Under the pieces are notes generated by a model. That model was given only the letters and a program-made list of their open reading frames with translations. It was not told where the DNA came from and searched no databases. Shown here piece by piece: positions 24,172 through 32,444 of a DNA stretch of 64,000 nucleotides; the stretch's first letter is position 1, and the number at the start of each line of letters is the position of its first letter. The position numbers were made by a program, and so were the translations under genes. Source of the stretch: Streptomyces sp. NBC_00510 (GTDB lineage Bacteria > Actinomycetota > Actinomycetes > Streptomycetales > Streptomycetaceae); contig CP107851.1 of assembly GCA_036013505.1 (NCBI GenBank), positions 4,163,501 through 4,227,500 on the forward strand. Reading direction: 5' to 3'.

Positions 24172-25944
24172 GTGCGCAAGGTGCTCATCGCCAACCGCGG
24201 TGAAATCGCAGTCCGCGTCGCCCGTGCCTGCCGGGATGCCGGGATCGCCAGCGTGGCCGTCTACGCGGAGCCGGACCGGGACGCGCTGCATGTGCGCGTG
24301 GCCGATGAGGCGTACGCGCTGGGCGGTGACACCCCGGCCACCAGTTACCTGGACATCTCCAAGGTGCTGGCGGCCGCAGCCGAGTCCGGGGCCGACGCCG
24401 TCCACCCCGGCTACGGCTTCCTGTCGGAGAACGCCGACTTCGCCCAGGCCGTCCTGGACGCCGGGCTCACCTGGATCGGCCCCCCGCCGCAGGCCATCCG
24501 TGACCTCGGCGACAAGGTCGCCGCCCGCCACATCGCCCAGCGCGCCGGAGCGCCCCTGGTCGCCGGCACCCCCGACCCCGTGTCGGGCGCCGACGAGGTC
24601 GTGGCCTTCGCGCGCGAGCACGGCCTGCCGATCGCGATCAAGGCCGCCTTCGGCGGCGGCGGCCGCGGCCTGAAGGTCGCCCGCACCCTGGACGAGGTCC
24701 CCGAGCTGTACGAGTCGGCCGTCCGCGAGGCCGTCGCCGCCTTCGGCCGCGGCGAGTGCTTCGTCGAGCGCTACCTCGACAAGCCCCGGCACGTGGAGAC
24801 CCAGTGCCTGGCCGACAGCCACGGCAACGTCGTGGTCGTCTCCACCCGGGACTGCTCCCTGCAGCGCCGCCACCAGAAGCTGGTGGAGGAGGCCCCCGCG
24901 CCCTTCCTGACCCCGGAGCAGAACGCCCAGCTGTACGCGGCGTCCAAGGCCATCCTCAAGGAGGCCGGCTACGTCGGTGCCGGCACCTGCGAGTTCCTGG
25001 TCGGCACGGACGGCACCATCTCCTTCCTGGAGGTGAACACCCGTCTGCAGGTCGAACACCCGGTCACCGAGGAGGTCACCGGCATCGACCTGGTCCGCGA
25101 GATGTTCCGCGTCGCCGACGGCGAGGAGCTCGGCTACGACGACCCGCCGCTGCGCGGCCACTCGTTCGAGTTCCGCATCAACGGCGAGGACCCCGGCCGG
25201 GGCTTCCTCCCCGCCCCCGGCACCGTCACCCGTTTCGACGCGCCCACCGGCCCCGGTGTGCGTCTGGACGCGGGTGTCGAGGCCGGCAGCGTGATCGGCC
25301 CCGCCTGGGACTCCCTGCTGGCCAAGCTGGTCGTCACCGGCGCCACCCGGCAGCAGGCCCTGCAGCGCGCCGCGCGCGCCCTGGCCGAGTTCCAGGTCGA
25401 GGGCATGGCCACCGCCATCCCGTTCCACCGCGCGGTGGTCGCCGACCCCGCCTTCGCGCCCGAGGTCCACGGCAAGCCCGGTCCGTTCACCGTCCACACC
25501 CGGTGGATCGAGACCGAGTTCGTCAACGACATCAAGCCCTTCGCCGCCCCGGCCGACGCCGAGGAGGACGCCGAGCCCGGCCGCGAGACCGTGGTGGTCG
25601 AGGTCGGCGGCAAGCGGCTGGAGGTCTCCCTGCCCGCCTCACTGGGCATGACCTTGGCCCGCACCGCCGCCGCCGGCGGTGCCCGCCCCAAGCGCCGCGC
25701 CACCAAGAAGGCCGGCTCCGCCGCCTCCGGTGACTCCCTGACCTCCCCGATGCAGGGCACGATCGTCAAGATCGCCGTCGAGGAGGGCCAGCACGTCAAC
25801 GAGGGCGACCTCGTCGTGGTGCTGGAGGCGATGAAGATGGAGCAGCCCATCAACGCCCACCGCGCCGGCACCATCAAGGGCCTCACCGCGGACGTCGGCT
25901 CCTCCGTCTCCTCGGGTGCCCTCCTCTGCGAGATCAAGGACTGA
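24172..25944 (+). CDS. accA2: Acetyl/propionyl-CoA carboxylase alpha subunit (biotin carboxylase-BCCP)
   Basis: 590 residues. The biotin carboxylase domain (1-450) has KVLIANRGEIAVRVARACRD, the ATP-grasp loop KAAFGGGGRGLKVA, and EVNTRLQVEHPVTEE with catalytic Arg and Glu. The C-terminal biotin carrier domain contains VVLEAMKMEQPI, whose Lys receives biotin; a Lys/Arg/Ala-rich linker (PKRRATKKAG) joins the two. It supplies carboxybiotin to PccB or other beta subunits for methylmalonyl- and malonyl-CoA. Length equals S. coelicolor AccA2. GTG start with AAGGAGGGA. A strong hairpin follows. Confidence 0.95.
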   Translation: MRKVLIANRGEIAVRVARACRDAGIASVAVYAEPDRDALHVRVADEAYALGGDTPATSYLDISKVLAAAAESGADAVHPGYGFLSENADFAQAVLDAGLTWIGPPPQAIRDLGDKVAARHIAQRAGAPLVAGTPDPVSGADEVVAFAREHGLPIAIKAAFGGGGRGLKVARTLDEVPELYESAVREAVAAFGRGECFVERYLDKPRHVETQCLADSHGNVVVVSTRDCSLQRRHQKLVEEAPAPFLTPEQNAQLYAASKAILKEAGYVGAGTCEFLVGTDGTISFLEVNTRLQVEHPVTEEVTGIDLVREMFRVADGEELGYDDPPLRGHSFEFRINGEDPGRGFLPAPGTVTRFDAPTGPGVRLDAGVEAGSVIGPAWDSLLAKLVVTGATRQQALQRAARALAEFQVEGMATAIPFHRAVVADPAFAPEVHGKPGPFTVHTRWIETEFVNDIKPFAAPADAEEDAEPGRETVVVEVGGKRLEVSLPASLGMTLARTAAAGGARPKRRATKKAGSAASGDSLTSPMQGTIVKIAVEEGQHVNEGDLVVVLEAMKMEQPINAHRAGTIKGLTADVGSSVSSGALLCEIKD

Positions 25945-25968
25945 CGTCCCGTCCGCGGACGGCAGCAC

Positions 25969-26015
25969 GAACGCCGCGGGCCCCAGCCGGTGATCGGCTG
26001 GGGCCCGCGGCGTTC
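25969..26015 (+). terminator. Terminator of accA2
   Basis: Perfect 21-bp stem with arms 25969-25989 and 25995-26015 around loop GTGAT, 25 nt after the stop. Confidence 0.88.
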
Positions 26016-26042
26016 TCCGTCCGGGACGGCCCAGGTGTGGCC

Positions 26043-26274
26043 CTAGGGCCAGTCGTCAAATTGCCGCCTGCCCCGCGGCGCCTGGCACGGCACTCCCCCA
26101 GCCTTCGGCCGGGGGTGCCCCCACGCTGCGTTGTCGAATCGTCCGAGTAGCCCACTACGAGGACGACTCTCCGCCTTGCGATGCACCGCACCTGGGGGCA
26201 CCTCCCAGCGGAGCTGGGGGAGCCGCTGGGCCCGCCCTCCGGGCGGCCGACGTCAATTCGACGACAGGCCCTAG
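26043..26274. mobile_element. 232-bp MITE-like element with 18-bp terminal inverted repeats
   Basis: Ends are CTAG-GGGCCAGTCGTCAAATTG (26043-26063) and, on the other strand, CTAG-GGGCCTGTCGTCGAATTG (26274-26254), matching at 19 of 21 positions. CTAG at both outer ends could be a 4-bp target duplication; IS5-family elements commonly duplicate CTAG-like targets. There is no coding frame, so a transposase elsewhere would have to act. Inside are two copies of the dispersed CCCCCAGC...GCCCCC unit (26092-26122 and 26193-26222, opposite orientation). The right end overlaps the TAG stop codon of the DeoR-family gene. Confidence 0.72.
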
Positions 26275-27296
26275 CGGCGCCGCGGGGCCAGGTCGGCGAT
26301 CCGGGCGGCCTGCTGCTCCCCGGCCAGTTGGGCGGTGCGCAGCGGGGACATGCCCGACACGCCGCCGCCCGACTGGCCGGCGGCCCTGGCGCGCGGCTCG
26401 CCGGGAGCCGTACCGCCCGGATAGTTGCCGGAAGGGTGCTGATGGCGCCGGGGTCCCGGCACGGGCGGCATCTCCCGTCGCTGCCGCCCGTGGGGCATCC
26501 CGTTGTCCGCCCCGTCGGTCGACGCGACGGCGACCTGGACACCGCGGTCGGCCAGAGCCTGGAGCTCCGTCGCGGCGCGGTCGTCGCCCGCCGGCGGTTC
26601 GTCCGTGACCAGATGCGTGATCAGGTCCGTGGGCACGGTCTGGAACATGGTGTCCGTGCCCAGCTTGGTGTGGTCGGCCAGGACCACGACCTCCGCCGCC
26701 GCCTGGACCAGGGCCCGGTCGACGCTGGCGGAGAGCATGTTGGACGTGGACAGCCCGCGTTCCGCGCTCAGTCCCGCCCCGGACAGGAAGGCCCGCGACA
26801 CCCGCAGCCCCTGCAGGGACTGTTCGGCGCCGCTGCCGACCAGCGCGTAGTTGGAGCCGCGGAGCGTGCCACCGGTCATGACGACCTCGACCCGGTTCGC
26901 GTGCGCCAGGGCCTGTGCCACCAGCAGGGAGTTGGTGACGACGGTCAGCCCCGGCACCCGGGCGAGCCGGCGTGCCAGCTCCTGGGTGGTCGTGCCGGCG
27001 CCGACGACGATGGCCTCGCCCTCCTCGACGAGACCTGCCGCGAGATCGGCGATCGCCGTCTTCTCCGCGGTCGATAGATGGGATTTCTGCGGGAAGCCGG
27101 ACTCCCTGGTGAAGCCCCCCGGCAGCACCGCACCGCCGTGCCGGCGGTCGAGCAGTCCTTCTGCCTCCAGCGCCCGCACGTCACGCCGTACGGTCACTTC
27201 CGAGGTCTGGACGACGCGGGCGAGCTCACGGAGCGAAACCGCTCCGTTGGCGCGCACCATTTCGAGGATCAGTTGGCGACGTTCTGCTGCGAACAC
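26271..27296 (-). CDS. DeoR-family transcriptional regulator
   Basis: 341 residues. The N-terminal DeoR helix-turn-helix is plain: RRQLILEMVRANGAVSLREL, then TSEVTVRRDVRALEAEGLLDRRHGGA. The effector domain (about 75-240) is the phosphosugar-sensing fold with KTAIADLAAGLVEEGEAIVVGAGTTTQELAR, VMTGGTLRGSNYALVG and DHTKLGTDTMF. The last 90 residues are an unusual Arg/Pro/Gly-rich, low-complexity tail. The stop codon lies within the end of the adjacent mobile element, so the tail may have been altered by it. GTG start; TACTGT about 7 nt upstream suggests a leaderless transcript. A regulator of the neighbouring nucleoside genes is possible, since family members often sense deoxyribose or ribose phosphates. 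Confidence 0.85.
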   Translation of the reverse strand: MFAAERRQLILEMVRANGAVSLRELARVVQTSEVTVRRDVRALEAEGLLDRRHGGAVLPGGFTRESGFPQKSHLSTAEKTAIADLAAGLVEEGEAIVVGAGTTTQELARRLARVPGLTVVTNSLLVAQALAHANRVEVVMTGGTLRGSNYALVGSGAEQSLQGLRVSRAFLSGAGLSAERGLSTSNMLSASVDRALVQAAAEVVVLADHTKLGTDTMFQTVPTDLITHLVTDEPPAGDDRAATELQALADRGVQVAVASTDGADNGMPHGRQRREMPPVPGPRRHQHPSGNYPGGTAPGEPRARAAGQSGGGVSGMSPLRTAQLAGEQQAARIADLAPRRR

Positions 27297-27366
27297 GAAA
27301 CTGACAGTAACGCCAATGACCGTCTGCTATCAGCAGTTTGCACCGATTAACAGAAGTTGTTCGCAG
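27287..27366. promoter_or_regulatory. Inverted repeats around the DeoR-family gene start
   Basis: CTGCGAACA (27287-27295) and its exact complement TGTTCGCAG (27358-27366) face each other across 62 nt, and a smaller palindrome CTGCT-ATC-AGCAG (27324-27336) lies between. They flank the presumed promoter and are candidates for autoregulation by the DeoR-type protein. The rest of the 142-nt gap to 27438 shows nothing further. Confidence 0.4.
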
Positions 27367-27438
27367 TGCCGGACGTCCCGTGCTATAGAGACAATGGCAT
27401 TCGCTCGGTTGACGACCGGCCTGCGCCGGAGGCGGGTC

Positions 27439-28887
27439 TCAGAGCTCCCCGGCCGCCTTGCGGGTCGCCAACTGCCGTGCGGCTTCGGCGATCGAGCCCG
27501 ACAGCGACGGGTAGACCGTGTAGGTGTTCGCCATCTGTTCGACGGTCAGATTGTTGTCGACCGCGATCGAGATGGGGTGGATGAGTTCGCTCGCCCGCGG
27601 CGAGACGACCACACCGCCGACGATGATGCCGGTGCCCGGACGGCAGAACAGCTTCACGAAGCCGTCCCGGATGCCCTGCATCTTGGCGCGCGGGTTGCGC
27701 AGCAGCGGGAGCTTGACGACCCGTGCGTCGATGACGCCCGCGTCGACGTCGGCCTGGGTGTAGCCGACGGTCGCGATCTCGGGATCGGTGAAGACGTTCG
27801 AGGAGACCGTCTTGAGGTTGAGCGGGCCGACCGTCTCGCCCAGGAAGTGGTACATCGCGATCCGGCCCTGCATGGCCGCGACCGAGGCGAGCGCGAAGAC
27901 GCCCGTGACGTCACCGGCCGCGTACACGCCGGGGGCCGAGGTGCGCGAGACCTTGTCGGTCCAGATGTGGCCGGAGTCCTTGAGCTTGACGCCCGCGCCC
28001 TCCAGGCCCATGGCGGCGGTGTTCGGTATCGCGCCGACCGCCATGAGGCAGTGGCTGCCGGTGATGACCCGGCCGTCGGAGAGGGTGACCTCGACGCGGT
28101 CGCCGACCCGCTTGACGGACTCGGCACGGGAGCGGGCCATGACGTTCATGCCGCGGCGGCGGAAGACGTCCTCCAGGACGGCGGCCGCGTCCGGGTCCTC
28201 GCCGGGCAGGACGCGGTCGCGGGAGGAGACGAGCGTCACCTTGGAGCCGAGGGCCTGGTACGCGCCGGCGAACTCGGCGCCGGTCACACCGGAGCCGACC
28301 ACGATGAGCTCCTCGGGGAGCTCGTCCAGGTCGTACACCTGCGTCCAGTTGAGGATCCGCTCGCCGTCCGGCTTCGCGTCGGGCAGCTCGCGGGGGCGGC
28401 CGCCGGTGGCGATCAGGACGGCGTCGGCGGTGAGGGTCTCCGAAGTGCCGTCGGCCGCCTCGACGATGACCGTGCGGGAGCCGTCGATCGCCTGCATGCC
28501 CTCCAGCCGGCCGCGGCCGCGCATCACCCGGGCGCCCGCACGGGTGACGGAGGCGGTGATGTCGTGGGACTGGGCGAGCGCGAGGCGCTTCACCCGTCGG
28601 TTGACCTTGCCGAGGTCGACGCCGACGACCCGGGCGGCCTGCTCGATGTGCGGTGTGTCGTCCGCCACGATGATGCCCAGTTCCTCGTACGACGAGTCGA
28701 AGGTGGTCATCACCTCGGCCGTCGCGATCAGGGTCTTGGACGGCACGCAGTCGGTGAGCACCGAAGCCCCGCCCAGACCGTCGCAGTCGACGACGGTCAC
28801 CTCCGCGCCCAGCTGGCTGGCCACGAGGGCCGCTTCGTATCCGCCGGGTCCGCCACCAATGATCACGATCCGAGTCACGTACCCCAT
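27439..28887 (-). CDS. Lpd-like NAD(P)H oxidoreductase lacking the redox disulfide
   Basis: 482 residues, flavoprotein disulfide reductase fold: FAD site RIVIIGGGPGGYEAALVASQLG, NAD(P) site ELIVVGSGVTGAEFAGAY, second FAD motif PGVYAAGDVTGV. In place of the usual Cys-x4-Cys the sequence is GGASVLTDCVPSKT, with only the second Cys, and the C-terminal His-Glu pair is replaced by YPSLSGS. It therefore cannot act as a classical dihydrolipoamide dehydrogenase. Mycobacterial LpdA (Rv3303c), with a similar loss, reduces quinones, and that is the best guess here. ATG 28887 was used; GTG three codons later is an alternative. Confidence 0.82.
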   Translation of the reverse strand: MGYVTRIVIIGGGPGGYEAALVASQLGAEVTVVDCDGLGGASVLTDCVPSKTLIATAEVMTTFDSSYEELGIIVADDTPHIEQAARVVGVDLGKVNRRVKRLALAQSHDITASVTRAGARVMRGRGRLEGMQAIDGSRTVIVEAADGTSETLTADAVLIATGGRPRELPDAKPDGERILNWTQVYDLDELPEELIVVGSGVTGAEFAGAYQALGSKVTLVSSRDRVLPGEDPDAAAVLEDVFRRRGMNVMARSRAESVKRVGDRVEVTLSDGRVITGSHCLMAVGAIPNTAAMGLEGAGVKLKDSGHIWTDKVSRTSAPGVYAAGDVTGVFALASVAAMQGRIAMYHFLGETVGPLNLKTVSSNVFTDPEIATVGYTQADVDAGVIDARVVKLPLLRNPRAKMQGIRDGFVKLFCRPGTGIIVGGVVVSPRASELIHPISIAVDNNLTVEQMANTYTVYPSLSGSIAEAARQLATRKAAGEL

Positions 28888-28950
28888 TGTCCCGCACGCG
28901 CCAAGTGATCACTTACGGGGGCGGTGCCCCGCTGTCGTACTCTCATGACC

Positions 28951-29388
28951 ATGTCGCTCTACGCCGCCTACGCCGGCAACCTCGACGCCCGGCTGATGAC
29001 GCGCCGCGCCCCGCACTCGCCCCTGCGCGGCACCGGCTGGCTCAGCGGCTGGCGCCTCACCTTCGGCGGCGAGCAGATGGGCTGGGAGGGCGCGCTCGCC
29101 ACCCTGGTGGAGGACCCGCTGCACCAGGTCTTCGTCGGGCTGTACGACATCGCCCCGGTCGACGAGGAGCCGATGGACCGCTGGGAGGGTGTCCCGCTGG
29201 GCATCTACCGGCGCCACATGGCACGGGTGCACACCCTCGACGGCGACGTGCCCGCGTGGCTCTACGTCCTCAACGACTACGAGGGCGGCCTGCCGTCCGC
29301 GCGCTACCTCGGCGAGATCGCCGACGCGGCGGAGTCCGCGGGCGCCCCGCACGACTACGTCATGGAACTGCGCAAGCGTCCCTGCTGA
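28951..29388 (+). CDS. Gamma-glutamylcyclotransferase-like protein
   Basis: 145 residues. The start MSLYAAYAGNLDARLM matches the YGSN-type substrate loop of the GGCT superfamily (YAGNL), and GWRLTFGG, PLGIYRR and WLYVLNDYEGG fit its barrel; the family cyclises gamma-glutamyl peptides or amines. The catalytic Glu is probably in the EGVPLG/DEEPMDRWEG region. TACTCT (28938-28943) lies 7 nt before ATG 28951, which suggests a leaderless message. Confidence 0.75.
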   Translation: MSLYAAYAGNLDARLMTRRAPHSPLRGTGWLSGWRLTFGGEQMGWEGALATLVEDPLHQVFVGLYDIAPVDEEPMDRWEGVPLGIYRRHMARVHTLDGDVPAWLYVLNDYEGGLPSARYLGEIADAAESAGAPHDYVMELRKRPC

Positions 29389-29485
29389 CCCGCCGGCAAC
29401 GACGGCCGCAGGACGTCCGGAAGGTCCCGCAGGGCCCGTCAATCGGCGGATCCTCCGAAATTTCGCAGACCGTGACCTGGGACGT

Positions 29486-29497
29486 CTACGCGCGTAG
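29486..29497. promoter_or_regulatory. Operator candidate CTACGCGCGTAG upstream of PNP
   Basis: Perfect 12-bp palindrome with a central CG, 26 nt before the PNP start and just before a TACTCT -10 box (about 29510). The same 12-mer is found at 34823, 46145 and 56105, and a 10/12 match at 57365, each upstream of a nucleoside gene. Confidence 0.75.
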
Positions 29498-29522
29498 GAG
29501 AGAACCGGCTACTCTCATCCGC

Positions 29523-30356
29523 GTGAACTCTTCCGCAACTCCCCACGCCGCCCGAACCCCGCTGGGCGACCCGTACGCCGCCGCCACGGCCGCCGCCGCC
29601 CGGCTGCGCGAGCTGACCGGCGGCGAGACCCACGACGTCGCCCTGGTGATGGGCTCCGGCTGGGTGCCGGCCGCCGACGCCCTCGGCGAGGCCGAGTACG
29701 AGTTCGACGTGACCGAGTTGCCGGGCTTCCCGCCGCCCGCCGTGGCCGGTCACTCCGGCAAGGTGCGCTCGGTGCGGATCGGCGACAAGCGGGCGCTGGT
29801 CTTCCTGGGCCGCAACCACTTCTACGAGGGCCACGGCGTCGCCACCGTCGCGCACGGCGTGCGCACCGCCGTGGCCGCCGGCTGCAAGACCGTCGTCCTG
29901 ACCAACGGCTGCGGCGGGCTGCGCCCCACCTACCGTCCCGGCCAGGCCGTGCTGATCAGCGACCACATCAACATGACGGCCGCCTCGCCGATCGTCGGCG
30001 CCAACTTCGTCGACCTCACCGACCTGTACTCGCCGCGGCTGCGCGCCCTGTGCAAGGAGGTCGACCCCTCCCTGGAGGAGGGCGTCTACGTCCAGCTCCC
30101 CGGCCCGCACTACGAGACCCCGGCCGAGATCAAGATGGTCCGGGTCATCGGCGGCGACCTCGTCGGCATGTCCACCACGCTGGAGGCCATCGCGGCCCGC
30201 GAGGCGGGCGCCGAGGTGCTCGGCATCTCCCTGGTGACCAACCTCGCCGCCGGCATGACGGGCGAGCCGCTGAACCACGAGGAGGTCCTGGAGGCCGGCC
30301 GCGACTCCGCCGCGCGGATGGGCAGCCTGCTCGCCCAGGTGCTCGAGCGGATCTGA
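29523..30356 (+). CDS. Purine nucleoside phosphorylase
   Basis: 277 residues, trimeric low-mass PNP: cleaves purine (deoxy)ribonucleosides with phosphate to base and (deoxy)ribose 1-phosphate. Motifs: LVMGSGWVP (phosphate loop), GHSGK, GRNHFYEGHG, LTNGCGGL, GPHYETPAEIKM, VGMSTTLEAIAAREAGAEVLG, and VTNLAAG, whose Asn contacts 6-oxopurines. GTG start; TACTCT lies about 7 nt upstream, so the message may be leaderless. The CTACGCGCGTAG operator candidate precedes the promoter. The sugar mutase gene follows in the same direction after a hairpin region. Confidence 0.94.
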   Translation: MNSSATPHAARTPLGDPYAAATAAAARLRELTGGETHDVALVMGSGWVPAADALGEAEYEFDVTELPGFPPPAVAGHSGKVRSVRIGDKRALVFLGRNHFYEGHGVATVAHGVRTAVAAGCKTVVLTNGCGGLRPTYRPGQAVLISDHINMTAASPIVGANFVDLTDLYSPRLRALCKEVDPSLEEGVYVQLPGPHYETPAEIKMVRVIGGDLVGMSTTLEAIAAREAGAEVLGISLVTNLAAGMTGEPLNHEEVLEAGRDSAARMGSLLAQVLERI

Positions 30357-30359
30357 CCG

Positions 30360-30377
30360 CCCCACACCCCCGGTGGG
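30360..30377 (+). terminator. Short hairpin after PNP
   Basis: GCCCCAC and GTGGGGC pair around CCCCG directly after the PNP stop. The remaining ~255 nt up to the mutase start contain no gene that I can support. Confidence 0.45.
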
Positions 30378-30633
30378 GCGGACCGGCGTACCCGTACGGG
30401 CACGCCGCGCGCGATCCCGGGGGTGCCCGCACCCTGGTTAGGGAAGGCGTGCCACGGGGAGGTAACCGGGCGGCGCCCGCCGCGGCAGCCCGCTCCGCCG
30501 CCGCCCGGCCGGACGGGATCCCGCCGCGCGGCCTCCCGCTGTGGCATCGGTCGCGGGCAGCACGGGCCGGAGGCCCCAGGCCGACCCGCGCGCTGCGCGG
30601 GCGGCACCGAAGACGACATCGCAGGAGCATCAC

Positions 30634-32364
30634 GTGGCAAGCGCAAGCGAGAAGGCGGAGCTGATCCCTCAGGCGCGCACCTGGCTGGCCGAGGACCCGG
30701 ACCCCGACACCCGGGCCGAGTTGGAGGCGCTGCTCACGGCGGTCGAGTCGGGCGACCCGGCGGCGGCCGAGGACCTCGCGGCCCGGTTCGCCGGCACCCT
30801 GCAGTTCGGTACGGCGGGGCTGCGCGGGGAGATCGGCGCTGGCCCGATGCGCATGAACCGCTCCGTGGTCATCCGGGCCGCCGCCGGTCTCGCCGCGTAC
30901 CTCAAGGCGCAGGGCCAGGGCGACGGGCTGGTCGTCGTGGGTCACGACGCCCGCCACAAGTCGGTGGACTTCGCCCGTGACACCGCCGCCGTCATGGTCG
31001 GCGCGGGCCTGCGGGCGGCCGTGCTGCCCGGGCCGCTGCCCACGCCGGTGCTGGCCTTCGCGATCCGTCACCTGGGCGCCGTCGCGGGCATCGCCGTGAC
31101 CGCGAGCCACAACCCCCCGCGTGACAACGGCTACAAGGTCTACCTGGGCGACGGCTCGCAGATCGTCCCGCCCGCCGACGCCGGGATCGCCGACGAGATC
31201 GCCGCGATCGGCCCGCTGACCGGCGTCCCGCTGGCGGACGAGGGCTGGCAGCTCCTCGGCGAGGAGGTCGTCGAGGCCTACCTGGACCGCGCCGCCTCGG
31301 TCGTGGACCGGCACACCCCGCGCGACATCTCGGTCGTCTACACCCCCCTGCACGGTGTCGGCCGCGACGTGCTGACCGCCGCCTTCGAGCGGGCCGGGTT
31401 CGGCGCCCCGCACGTCGTCGCCGAGCAGGGCGAGCCCGACCCGGACTTCCCGACCGTCGCCTTCCCCAACCCGGAGGAGCCGGGGGCGATGGACCTGGCC
31501 TTCGCCGCGGCCCGGGCCCTCGGCCCCGACGTCGACATCGTCATCGCCAACGATCCCGACGCCGACCGCTGCGCCGTGGCCGTGCCGGACCGCACCGCCG
31601 CGGACGGCTGGCGGATGCTGCGCGGCGACGAGGTCGGCGCGCTGCTCGCCACCCACCTGGTGCACCGCCGGGCCAGCGGAACCTTCGCCGCGAGCATCGT
31701 CTCCTCCTCCCTGGTCTCGCGCATCGCGGCCCGCGCGGGACTGCGGTACGCCGACACCCTGACCGGCTTCAAGTGGATCTCCCGGGTGGAGGGCCTGCGG
31801 TTCGGCTACGAGGAGGCCCTGGGCTACTGCGTGGACCCCGAGGGCGTGCGGGACAAGGACGGAGTCACCGCCGCCCTGGCCGTCGCGGAACTGACCGCCG
31901 AGCTCAAGGCCAAGGGCCGTACGCTCTGCGACCTGCTGGACGACATCGCCCTGGAGTACGGGCTGCACGCCACCGACCAGCTCTCGGTACGGGTCGCCGA
32001 CCTGTCGGTCATCGACGACGCGATGAGCCGGCTGCGGGAGCGGCCGCCCAGCTCGCTGGCCGGTCTCGCCGTCGTCACCGCCGAGGACCTCTCCCAGGGC
32101 AGCGCGCAGCTGCCGCCGACCGACGGCCTGCGCTACCGGCTGGCCGGCTCCCCGGGAGCCGGCGTGGAGTCGGCGCGGGTGATCGTGCGGCCGAGCGGCA
32201 CCGAGCCCAAGCTGAAGTGCTACCTGGAGGTCGTGCTGCCCGTGCCGGGCGCCGACCGGCTGGCCGGCGTCCGCGCCCAGGCAGCCGACGTCCTCGCGGC
32301 CGTCAAGGCCGACCTCGCGACCGCCGCCGGGCTCCCCCGGGACGAGGCCGCGGCGAAGGCCTGA
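30634..32364 (+). CDS. Phosphohexomutase/phosphopentomutase (phosphomannomutase family)
   Basis: 576 residues, alpha-D-phosphohexomutase superfamily. The phospho-serine is S158 in VTASHNPPRDNGYK, the metal loop is NDPDADRCAV, the sugar loop is TGFKWISRVEGLRFGYEEALGY, and the phosphate loop is RPSGTEPKLKCYLEV. The long PGM2-like form, with its FGTAGLRGEIG start, often acts on ribose and deoxyribose 1-phosphate as well as hexoses. Following PNP, it would convert (deoxy)ribose 1-phosphate to the 5-phosphate needed by deoC. GTG 30634 has GCAGGAG 6 nt upstream. Confidence 0.9.
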   Translation: MASASEKAELIPQARTWLAEDPDPDTRAELEALLTAVESGDPAAAEDLAARFAGTLQFGTAGLRGEIGAGPMRMNRSVVIRAAAGLAAYLKAQGQGDGLVVVGHDARHKSVDFARDTAAVMVGAGLRAAVLPGPLPTPVLAFAIRHLGAVAGIAVTASHNPPRDNGYKVYLGDGSQIVPPADAGIADEIAAIGPLTGVPLADEGWQLLGEEVVEAYLDRAASVVDRHTPRDISVVYTPLHGVGRDVLTAAFERAGFGAPHVVAEQGEPDPDFPTVAFPNPEEPGAMDLAFAAARALGPDVDIVIANDPDADRCAVAVPDRTAADGWRMLRGDEVGALLATHLVHRRASGTFAASIVSSSLVSRIAARAGLRYADTLTGFKWISRVEGLRFGYEEALGYCVDPEGVRDKDGVTAALAVAELTAELKAKGRTLCDLLDDIALEYGLHATDQLSVRVADLSVIDDAMSRLRERPPSSLAGLAVVTAEDLSQGSAQLPPTDGLRYRLAGSPGAGVESARVIVRPSGTEPKLKCYLEVVLPVPGADRLAGVRAQAADVLAAVKADLATAAGLPRDEAAAKA

Positions 32365-32378
32365 CGCTCAGACAACGC

Positions 32379-32420
32379 CGACGCCCCGGTCGTGCCCGCT
32401 CGGGCACGACCGGGGCGTCG
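32379..32420. terminator. Bidirectional terminator
   Basis: Perfect inverted repeat: 32379-32398 pairs with 32401-32420 around a 2-nt centre, between the convergent mutase and PH-domain genes. Confidence 0.85.
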
Positions 32421-32444
32421 GGGTGTGCGCCCGGGTCCGCCGGC

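Noticed and set aside
31321..31400. Possible second start of the mutase gene or an internal gene
   Set aside because: The catalytic Ser motif lies upstream of it and the GTG at 30634 has a good Shine-Dalgarno, so the long form is the gene.
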